This document shows, in pieces, positions 46,533 to 53,551 of a stretch of DNA of 64,000 nucleotides. The notes under the pieces were generated by a model. That model was not told the origin of the DNA and did not search any database. It saw only the letters and a list, made by a program, of their open reading frames with translations. Made by a program: the position numbers and the translations under genes. This DNA comes from Colwellia sp. (GTDB lineage: Bacteria; Pseudomonadota; Gammaproteobacteria; Enterobacterales; Alteromonadaceae), in contig NVWU01000019.1 in the NCBI GenBank assembly GCA_002733765.1, positions 515 through 64,514 of the forward strand, read 5' to 3'. Position 1 is the stretch's first letter, and every line of letters begins with the position of its first letter.

Positions 46533-48179
46533 ATGAAATTTGACGCTATATTGATAGAGCCGCGGATCAAGGAAATGACTGAAAAAGGGTCCTGGCAGGA
46601 CAAAACAGTCAACGACTATTTTGATATTTGTTTGAAACAGTGTCCAGATAAATGTGCGGTGACATCAATTATTATCGAGACTGGCGAGCGGACGGATTTA
46701 ACTTATCGTCAATTGGATATTTTAGCCAATCAAATTGCTACTGGTCTATCCAAACTTGGTATTAACAGAAATGACGTTGTTTCGTGTCAATTACCAAATT
46801 GTTGGCAATTTATTGCTACCTATTTGGGTTGTTCAAGAATTGGTGCCGTATTTAACCCCGTTATGCATATTTTTCGCGAGCGTGAGCTGTCTTTTATGCT
46901 CAAACATGGCGAAGTTAAGTTGTTTATTGTGCCAAAAATATTTCGTGGTTTTGATCATCAAGCCATGGCAATTGGGATGCAGTCTGAGCTTCCAGATTTA
47001 AAACATATAGTTGTTTTGGGTGGTGAGGATGAAGTGTCATTTGATACATTATTACTTGATCCGAATTTCATAGACGAAGCAATACAAAATAATATTATTT
47101 TAAAAGAAGTACACTCGCCAAATGAAGTTTGTCAACTTATCTATACATCAGGCACCACGGGTGAACCCAAAGGTGTCATGCATACCGCGAATACGATGTA
47201 TTCTAATCTTGTCCCATATGCAGCAAGGCTAGATCTAACCCATAATGATGTGGTGCTTATGGCTTCTCCTATGGCGCATCAAACCGGCTTTATGTATGGG
47301 TTGTTAATGCCAATTCAATTAGCTGCAAGTGTTGTCTTATTGGATAGTTGGGACAAGAAAATTGCTGCAACTATTATTGATGAATTAGGTTGTAGTTTCA
47401 CCATGGCATCAACACCTTTCTTGATGGATTTGGCCGATGCCGTTGAAGAATATCAAACAGATTGTAAATCTTTGAAAACATTTCTTTGTGCTGGAGCAGC
47501 CATACCAGGTGCGATAGTTGAACGTGCCAGACTAGTGTTAAGTGCAAAAATTGTCTCTGCTTGGGGAATGACAGAAAATGGTGCTGTGACTCTCATTAAT
47601 TTGGATGATCCAGATGAATATGCTGTGAATTCAGATGGATATCCATTGGCTGGTATGGAAATTCAAATTCGTGATCCCAATGGAAATGTAGTGCCCACAA
47701 ATCATGAGGGTGAATTATTTGTTCGAGGGTGTTCAAATTTTGGCGGATATTTAAAGCGCGCACACCTGAATAATCAAGATGCGGATGGTTGGTTTGATAC
47801 GGGTGATATCGCAAAAAAAAATAATAAAGAATATATTCGAATTTGCGGTCGTTCTAAAGATATTATTATCCGCGGAGCCGAAAATATACCGGTTGTTGAA
47901 ATTGAAAATATACTATTTAAACATCCAAATATTTTGACCCTTGCCATTGTTGGTTATCCAGACGAGCGATTGGGAGAGCGGGCATGTGCCTTTGTGGTTG
48001 TCAAACCAGGTAAGAGCTTTGGGTTTGATGATATGATCAGTTTTCTCGATAAGCATCATGTTATTAAACAATATTTTCCCGAACGGTTAGAATTGAAAGA
48101 CAATTTACCATCAACAGCTTCAGGGAAGGTACAAAAATTTTTGTTGCGTAATATTTTGCTTGAAAAAATGGAAAATTAA
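46533..48179 (+). CDS. aliA: cyclohexanecarboxylate-CoA ligase
   Basis: Adenylate-forming CoA ligase of 548 aa. The P-loop is YTSGTTGEPKG at residues 204-214, the adenylate motif SAWGMTENG, then WFDTGDIA, GRSKDIIIRGAENIPVVEIE, and the C-terminal catalytic lysine K532 in TASGKVQK. The N-terminal wording LIEPRIKEMTEKGSWQDKTV and FRERELSFMLKHGEVKLFIV matches my recollection of AliA. It activates cyclohexanecarboxylate with ATP and CoA, the entry step of the pathway. It follows aliB by 33 bases after a GGGGAGG site and is probably cotranscribed. Confidence 0.85.
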   Translation: MKFDAILIEPRIKEMTEKGSWQDKTVNDYFDICLKQCPDKCAVTSIIIETGERTDLTYRQLDILANQIATGLSKLGINRNDVVSCQLPNCWQFIATYLGCSRIGAVFNPVMHIFRERELSFMLKHGEVKLFIVPKIFRGFDHQAMAIGMQSELPDLKHIVVLGGEDEVSFDTLLLDPNFIDEAIQNNIILKEVHSPNEVCQLIYTSGTTGEPKGVMHTANTMYSNLVPYAARLDLTHNDVVLMASPMAHQTGFMYGLLMPIQLAASVVLLDSWDKKIAATIIDELGCSFTMASTPFLMDLADAVEEYQTDCKSLKTFLCAGAAIPGAIVERARLVLSAKIVSAWGMTENGAVTLINLDDPDEYAVNSDGYPLAGMEIQIRDPNGNVVPTNHEGELFVRGCSNFGGYLKRAHLNNQDADGWFDTGDIAKKNNKEYIRICGRSKDIIIRGAENIPVVEIENILFKHPNILTLAIVGYPDERLGERACAFVVVKPGKSFGFDDMISFLDKHHVIKQYFPERLELKDNLPSTASGKVQKFLLRNILLEKMEN

Positions 48180-48250
48180 TGCAGTTTTTAGATAAAACCG
48201 TATTGGTGACGGGAGCAGGCGGACCCATGGGTTTTGCGATTGCCCAAGTC
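48180..48250 (+). pseudogene. short-chain dehydrogenase, N-terminal fragment
   Basis: Begins with ATG directly after the aliA stop and reads MQFLDKTVLVTGAGGPMGFA then IAQ, the start and cofactor loop of an SDR enzyme, and then runs into unrelated sequence. It occupies the position where badK would be expected. No other part of the gene is present. Confidence 0.65.
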
Positions 48251-48290
48251 ACCATCATTACGTTACAGGCATAGATCCAACAACAATTCA
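48246..48290. repeat. decayed copy of the 36480-37901 transporter gene
   Basis: GCCCAAGTCACCATCATTAC and then CAGGCATAGATCCAACAAC match 36635-36692 in the same strand sense (GCCCAAGTTAGCATCATTAC ... TAGGCATAGATCCAACAAC), apart from an 11-base gap and few substitutions. The exact 17-base match GGCATAGATCCAACAAC makes chance unlikely. It is a scrap of a paralogous minus-strand transporter gene. Confidence 0.65.
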
Positions 48291-48359
48291 CAAAGTTTTA
48301 AAAAGCACGATGTAAATTGATAATAATTTATCGTAAAAAAGTCAGGCTTTAAGTGATAT

Positions 48360-48552
48360 GCCAATATTATTTCTGGTGAACGAGTTCAAATGGATACCTG
48401 TAAAATAACGCCTTTATCAATACAAATTAGTTAATGATTGTACTCGATATAGGATATTAAGGTTTTATAAACAGATAACGTTTGTTGATACACTTGATTT
48501 TGTTGAAGCGGTTATCGACGGAGTGTCTTTTCCTATTAAAACTGATTGATAA
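48360..48552 (+). pseudogene. IS481/IS3-like integrase core remnant
   Basis: Two frames joined by a small deletion near 48411 read GERVQMDTCKI and then LYQYKLVNDCTRYRILRFYK, followed by TLDFVEAVIDGVSFPIKTD and a stop. This is the first part of a DDE integrase catalytic core (first Asp in VQMD, second in NDCTRYR). Flanking sequence is not recognisable. A dead transposase fragment. Confidence 0.6.
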
Positions 48553-48691
48553 GTCTTACTTCTCTATATGTTCTGGTGTGAAAGCTGATAAGCCGCTAGC
48601 CTTATTATTAAAAAAAGGTATAAAACAAAAAATCATGATGCGATAGTAGCAATAGTCGAGCTGTTGACATTATAAATATCACTTAACGCTT
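48553..48691. other. intergenic, no gene seen
   Basis: Noncoding, AT-rich DNA between the transposase remnant and the LysR gene stop; nothing recognised. Confidence 0.5.
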
Positions 48692-49567
48692 TCAGTAATT
48701 CCAGGAAGCAGTCGCGGTAAAATCTACAAATTTAGTGATCTCTGTTAAATTTTCACTTTTTCCCCATTCTAAGCCAATCGTTCGTTTACTCTGGTCTTCT
48801 GCCAGTGGCAGTGTCGTAATCCTAGATGAAGTGTAATGCTGCGGCACAATGGTAATGCCAACTTCAGCTTCTACTAGTGCTAATGCACGTTCATCCTGAT
48901 TAGTGACATAAGCCATATTCAATTGCACATTATGCTGCTTAAGCAAGTTCTCAAACACTGGTCTATGTTCACATTGAATACGGGCAATGAATAGTTCATC
49001 GTTTAAATCTTTAATACTGACAAAAGTAGATCTGCTCAAATGATGATCCCGTGCCATGGCAACTACATAGGGCTCTGAGAATAACTCTTTCGAATAAATG
49101 AACTGACGATTAGCGGGTGACTTTTCTTGCAATATTGTTAGCGCCAGATCAATTCTTCCTTCGCGCTCTAGCTTGTGTATCTCGGCCGCACTGGCATCAA
49201 TAATATGAAGTTTTAAATCAGGATTTTCTAAACGATATTGCTTAATTAATCGGGTTACAAAGGTAATTGAAAGTGTATTAATTACCCCTAATTGAAGCCT
49301 ACGTTGTACATCATGCTGTTTTAATTCATCCTTAGCTCTGGCACATTCTCCTACAATAAGCTTTGCCCTTTGAAGCAGTTTTCGTCCTGCTGGCGTGAGT
49401 ACTACATTGCGTTTATTACGAATAAATAGCTTAACACCGACCTCAGTTTCCAGTTTAGATATTGAGGAAGATAGCGCTGGTTGCGATACAAAAGCACGCT
49501 CTGCTCCCCTAGTAAAGCTTTCTGATTCAGCGGCGGCTAAAAAATAACGTAATTGTTGTATTTCCAT
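48692..49567 (-). CDS. LysR family transcriptional regulator
   Basis: Regulator of 291 aa from the ATG at 49567, chosen because AAAGG lies eight bases ahead and MEIQQLRYFLAAAESESFTR is the classic LysR start; the frame is open for seven more codons upstream. The helix-turn-helix reads AFVSQPALSSSISKLETEVG, LFIRNKRNVVLTPAGRKLL. The effector domain follows from about residue 88. It is divergent from the HCCA-isomerase-like gene and probably controls it. The inducer is unknown. Confidence 0.92.
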   Translation of the reverse strand: MEIQQLRYFLAAAESESFTRGAERAFVSQPALSSSISKLETEVGVKLFIRNKRNVVLTPAGRKLLQRAKLIVGECARAKDELKQHDVQRRLQLGVINTLSITFVTRLIKQYRLENPDLKLHIIDASAAEIHKLEREGRIDLALTILQEKSPANRQFIYSKELFSEPYVVAMARDHHLSRSTFVSIKDLNDELFIARIQCEHRPVFENLLKQHNVQLNMAYVTNQDERALALVEAEVGITIVPQHYTSSRITTLPLAEDQSKRTIGLEWGKSENLTEITKFVDFTATASWNY

Positions 49568-49725
49568 GTCATAACCTTTACTTATCATTATGATTAAAAT
49601 AATTAATTTTACTTATTATAAATGAAGCATTAGATTGTTATCAACCGATAGATGATAAATGAGATAGAAAAGAAGCTGAAGTTGAATACTAACGATGCAC
49701 TCAAAAAATAACAAAGGACAATCCA

Positions 49726-50313
49726 ATGACAAAAACTGTTGATTTTTACTATGACTATATTAGCCCCGCTTCTTACTTAGCCTGGACACAATTGACTGAT
49801 ATATGTAAACGTCATAATGCTAGTATAAATTATAAACCGGTGTTTCTAGGGGGTATACTCAAGGCCAATGCTTCTAATAGTCCGGTGTTAATTCCGGCAA
49901 AATGGGAGTGGATGAAAGCTGACCTTTTTCGCTACGCCGAGTATTACAATGTTCCTTATCAGCTTAATCCACATTTTATTTTTAGTACACTTAACGCACT
50001 GCGCGGCGCTATTTGGGCCTTATCAAATAATCAAATTGAAGCTTACAATCAAGCAATGTTCAATGCGGCTTGGGTTGATGGTAAAGACCTCTCAGATAAT
50101 AATGTATTGGCTGACATACTCGAAGAAGCGGGTATTGAGTCCGCTACTGTATTGGAGGCTATGACTAACTTAGAAGTAAAATCAGCATTAATTCAGTCAA
50201 CAGAAGAGGCGGTAAAACTAGGTATATTTGGAGCACCTTCTATGATTGTTGATGGAGAAATGTTCTTTGGGCAGGATAGGTTGATCTGGGTTGAACGAGC
50301 ACTTTCTAAGTAG
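49726..50313 (+). CDS. 2-hydroxychromene-2-carboxylate isomerase family protein
   Basis: DsbA-like thioredoxin-fold protein of 195 aa, kappa-class GST/HCCA isomerase family. It begins VDFYYDYISPASYLAWTQL; S13 sits at the glutathione-contacting serine of the family. FSTLNALRGAIWA and GIFGAPSMIVDGEMFFGQDR near the C-terminus are diagnostic. Known members isomerise a chromene carboxylate in naphthalene breakdown or conjugate glutathione; here no naphthalene genes are present, so the role is open. The divergent LysR gene is its likely regulator. Confidence 0.85.
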   Translation: MTKTVDFYYDYISPASYLAWTQLTDICKRHNASINYKPVFLGGILKANASNSPVLIPAKWEWMKADLFRYAEYYNVPYQLNPHFIFSTLNALRGAIWALSNNQIEAYNQAMFNAAWVDGKDLSDNNVLADILEEAGIESATVLEAMTNLEVKSALIQSTEEAVKLGIFGAPSMIVDGEMFFGQDRLIWVERALSK

Positions 50314-50348
50314 TTATTATTAAAAGCGTAAACGTAGACTTATAGCAT

Positions 50349-50769
50349 TTATTTATCGCTAGTAAGCTGGTCTTGCTTTATTTTTTTCATTTTAAATTTC
50401 TGTATTTTTCCAGTGACGGTTATTGGGTACTCAGTAACAAAGTCTATATGTAGAGGTGTTTTAAAGTGCGCTTGTTTCTGTTTGACCGTAGCCAATGATA
50501 AGGTTTTTTAAATTCATCTTTTCGATAAGACGATTCATCAGTTCTATAGGGCAAGTGGCACCAGCCATCATCCCTGTTCTTAATGACGGTACATCGTAAT
50601 TATCAAATTTAGGATGATCTAATTCGACCATGAACATGGTTGAAACGCCGTGTAATGCAGTACACTTTTCTTTTTCAACAGCTTGTAATGTTTTTAATGG
50701 TTCAAATGCTTCGGATGGAAAAACCATGGTTGCACCATGACTTATTTGAGTAATAACCGATACTAAACA
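50349..50769 (-). pseudogene. AMP-dependent acyl-CoA ligase with internal deletion
   Basis: The upstream part reads ISHGATMVFPSEAFEPLKTL, then KCTALHGVSTMFMVELDHPK and [12 protein letters not shown], the middle of a FadD-like ligase. After ETS the frame changes and the text is [20 protein letters not shown] then [19 protein letters not shown] with a stop, the extreme C-terminus with the catalytic GK. About 200 residues between the two and the whole N-terminal half are missing. Not functional. Confidence 0.82.
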
Positions 50770-51567
50770 CTAGCCTGCATAAATATCAAAAAAGAAATAC
50801 AGTGTGGTAGCAATGCTAGCCACAATAACAAAGTATCTGACATGTTTTTGGGGGAGTTGGCGTGATACATGCGCGGCAACATAGCCTCCGGCTAAAGTAC
50901 CAGACAATACAATAGTGCCTTCATACCAAGCAATTACATCATTATAAATAAAGAGTGCAATGGCAATCAGTGATACAGCCGATGATATTAATAGTTTTAA
51001 GCCATTCATGGCATTAATATTGGTGTGGCCAGCTAAGGCTAAATAGCTGAGTGTAATTATTCCCAATCCTGCATTGAAAAATCCACCATAGGTTGACACC
51101 CCTAAGAGTATTATTAACAATAAAATTCCGCCGATAGATGATGCGTGTCGATGATTGGCGGCCATTTTTTTAAGACTGGTATTAATTTGTCCGCCAAAAA
51201 TAAATAGTACGGTAGCAAATAACAGTAACCAAGGGATGGCCTCTCGAAATACGGCTTCAGGTGTTTGCAATAATAGCCAGGCTCCAGAAATACCGCCGAT
51301 TAAGCCGATGATTATAATGAGGAGTAGTTCATCTCTATGATCAGCAATTTCTTTTCGAAAGGCATAAGTACCGCTAATATACCCGGCACATGAGGCAAAG
51401 GTATTGGTCGCATTGGCTATAATCGGAGGAATGCCGACAAAGATAAGAGCGGGAAATGTAATGAAACTTCCGCCACCAGCAATTGAGTTTAGAACACCGC
51501 CAAAAAAGCCTGCGAGGAACAGAAATAGTAGTTCAAGTGACATTGTTAACAATAATCCTGTCAACAT
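50770..51567 (-). CDS. TSUP family (TauE/SafE) membrane exporter
   Basis: Integral membrane protein of up to 265 aa with about eight hydrophobic segments. The signature FFGGVLNSIAGGGSFITFPA near the N-terminus and its repeat FGGGFFNAG-like STYGGFFNAGLGIITL in the second half define the sulfite exporter TauE/SafE family. The likely start is the second methionine (51543, MSLELLFLFL), since MLTGLLLT lacks a clear ribosome site, but this is uncertain. TSUP proteins move organosulfonates, sulfite or other anions; the cargo cannot be told. It abuts the broken ligase gene downstream. Confidence 0.85.
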   Translation of the reverse strand: MLTGLLLTMSLELLFLFLAGFFGGVLNSIAGGGSFITFPALIFVGIPPIIANATNTFASCAGYISGTYAFRKEIADHRDELLLIIIIGLIGGISGAWLLLQTPEAVFREAIPWLLLFATVLFIFGGQINTSLKKMAANHRHASSIGGILLLIILLGVSTYGGFFNAGLGIITLSYLALAGHTNINAMNGLKLLISSAVSLIAIALFIYNDVIAWYEGTIVLSGTLAGGYVAAHVSRQLPQKHVRYFVIVASIATTLYFFFDIYAG

Positions 51568-51840
51568 GAAAAGGGGCTAGACGATAGCATATTTGCATTG
51601 AATCCAATAGATTAAATGCATTAGACGGGGTGATTTTATAACGTTGGATACAAAGAAATAATGTGATTATTTAGGAAAGGAAAATCAGTATAAAAAATAA
51701 AGCGGGAGGTGTTTTTTTGTTACGGCAGGAGAATTAACAGAAAAATGATCAATGAATATTTATCACATCATTTTGATGAAAAGATGAAGATAACGTTGGT
51801 GTTGAATGATAAATGCGGGGTTAAATGAGAGGACTATTAA
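51568..51840. other. intergenic, no gene seen
   Basis: Noncoding stretch between the convergent-neighbour purU terminator and the TSUP gene start; probable promoter region for the TSUP gene. No RNA recognised. Confidence 0.5.
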
Positions 51841-51843
51841 TCC

Positions 51844-51873
51844 TCAAAAAGAAGCTACCGCCTTTAGACGGTA
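51844..51873 (-). terminator. rho-independent terminator after purU
   Basis: Stem TACCG (51856-51860) and CGGTA (51869-51873) with extra inner pairing, followed on the minus strand by a run of T with one C (complement of AAAAAGAAG). Placed about 28 bases after the purU stop. Confidence 0.7.
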
Positions 51874-51901
51874 TCTAGTTCAGTTAATTACGCTATTGGT
51901 A

Positions 51902-52780
51902 TTATTTACCAAATACGACGGCTTTTTTACCATGTAAGAAAATGCGATGCTCAATATGACAACGAACCGCGCGAGACAAGGTTAAACATTCTATATCACG
52001 TCCTTTAGCCGCTAAATCTTGCGGATAATAGCTGTGATCAACTGTCTCAACGCCTTGGCTAATGATTGGCCCTTCATCGAGATCATCACTCACATAATGC
52101 GCGGTAGCGCCAACAAGTTTAATGCCACGATCATAGGCTTGATAATAAGGTCTAGCGCCTTTAAAACCAGGCAATAATGAATGATGAATATTAATAGCTT
52201 TACCCGAAAGTTTTTTACACATTTCACTAGAAAGCACTTGCATATAACGTGCTAATACCACTAAGTCGGCTTCACAATCTTGAATGATCTGCCAAACCTT
52301 GGCTTCTTGTTCTGGCTTGGTTTCTTTACTGATAGGCAAATGATAATAAGGAATGTCATGCCATTTTGCTAGCGCTTCTAAATCAGGATGATTAGAAATG
52401 ATCGCCGGAATTTCAATATTGAGATCGCCAGTGCGATATCGATATAATAAATCATTAAGACAATGATCGTGCTTTGACACCATGATCACTACTTTGGATT
52501 TATAAGGGCTTGATGCCAGTTGCCATTGCATCTCAAATTCACTGGCTCGTTGTTCAAATTGCTGGCAAAAATCTTCTCGGTTAAATTCTGTAGCGGTATC
52601 GGCTCTAAATTCTATACGGATAAAAAAACGATCTTTATCCGTATCATCAAACGAATGAATTTCATTAATATAAAACCCATTTTCAAACAAAAAACGGGTA
52701 ACAACATCAACCGTGCCTGGTCGGCTAGGGCAGTTTGCGGTGATAATGTGAGTTTGTGGTACTGGATTGATATCGGACAT
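51902..52780 (-). CDS. purU: formyltetrahydrofolate deformylase
   Basis: Hydrolyses 10-formyl-THF to formate and THF; 292 aa. An N-terminal ACT domain (about residues 8-85) is followed by a formyltransferase-type domain with the catalytic triad N197, H199 and D235 in INIHHSLLPGFKGAR and VSDDLDEGP. GAGGAACGAA precedes the ATG. In betaine-catabolising Pseudomonas a purU gene accompanies sarcosine oxidase, where it disposes of the one-carbon units loaded onto THF. It lies 170 bases downstream of soxG, behind a nested inverted repeat, so it may have its own promoter. Confidence 0.94.
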   Translation of the reverse strand: MSDINPVPQTHIITANCPSRPGTVDVVTRFLFENGFYINEIHSFDDTDKDRFFIRIEFRADTATEFNREDFCQQFEQRASEFEMQWQLASSPYKSKVVIMVSKHDHCLNDLLYRYRTGDLNIEIPAIISNHPDLEALAKWHDIPYYHLPISKETKPEQEAKVWQIIQDCEADLVVLARYMQVLSSEMCKKLSGKAINIHHSLLPGFKGARPYYQAYDRGIKLVGATAHYVSDDLDEGPIISQGVETVDHSYYPQDLAAKGRDIECLTLSRAVRCHIEHRIFLHGKKAVVFGK

Positions 52781-52803
52781 TTTCGTTCCTCTATTTTTAT
52801 TTA

Positions 52804-52890
52804 AAAACCGCTAAAGCTGATTAATACCAATTGCAGTAATGAATAGATCATTCATTATTTCATTTGGTATAATCAAACGTGAGCGGTTTT
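52804..52890. repeat. nested inverted repeat between soxG and purU
   Basis: Three concentric perfect stems: AAAACCGCT (52804-52812) with AGCGGTTTT (52882-52890), ATACCAA (52824-52830) with TTGGTAT (52864-52870), and AATGAAT (52838-52844) with ATTCATT (52850-52856). On the minus strand the outer stem ends in a T-run, so it can terminate the sox transcript; the size suggests a small mobile hairpin repeat. Confidence 0.65.
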
Positions 52891-52954
52891 GTTATTATTG
52901 CTACATCCCCTTAACGCATTGAAACAATGGTTTTAAAGGGGATGCTAGTGCTAT

Positions 52955-53551
52955 TTAAACAATGGTTAGGCCGTATTCTTGGCTACCTTGTTGGATCCAT
53001 AACCAAACATAGTCAGAAAAGCTACGACGCACAACCAGTTGAAATTTGTCTTCGCTAACGCGCAAGATATGTGCACCCGTTTTAGCAAACGTGGTACCAA
53101 CAACCTTACCAACAGGAAAGCTATCAAGGTGTAAATCATAACCAGTCGATTTTTTCATTAGCTCGATAACATTGCTGCCACTCAATTCTAGTATAGTTTG
53201 CGCACCGCTAATATCACTGACCGCAAAGTGGCCTTTTAGATAAGAGCGGAGTTTTTGCTCGACATCATATTCACTGCCTGAAGCAACAACAATCAACCAC
53301 TCATCAGGCGCTAACCACATAATTTGGGCAAGTGTACTTTTAGCACTACTACAAGGTGTGATTGGTAGTGCCACCCCTAAAGCTTCTTTGACACCAGCCA
53401 AAAACTCGGCATCTTGAGAGTTGCCACGTAAGTTAAGGTGACCCAATAAGGCGGCCTCATGCAAAATAATACCGCCAGAGTTTGATTGCCCAATTAATTG
53501 ATCAAGCTGAGCATGGTGCAACGGTGATTCTACCTGGATTGAATTAGACAT
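52955..53551 (-). CDS. soxG: sarcosine oxidase gamma subunit
   Basis: Small subunit of heterotetrameric sarcosine oxidase, 198 aa from the ATG at 53551. I chose this start because GGGAG lies about ten bases upstream and MSNSIQVESPLHH is the usual start; the longer frame to 53620 would run within soxA. The family is related to the GcvT/YgfZ fold, with PCSSAKSTLAQIMWLAPDEW and DISGAQTILELSGSNVIELM as recognisable segments. The start overlaps the soxA stop by 8 bases. It ends the soxBDAG set. Confidence 0.9.
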   Translation of the reverse strand: MSNSIQVESPLHHAQLDQLIGQSNSGGIILHEAALLGHLNLRGNSQDAEFLAGVKEALGVALPITPCSSAKSTLAQIMWLAPDEWLIVVASGSEYDVEQKLRSYLKGHFAVSDISGAQTILELSGSNVIELMKKSTGYDLHLDSFPVGKVVGTTFAKTGAHILRVSEDKFQLVVRRSFSDYVWLWIQQGSQEYGLTIV

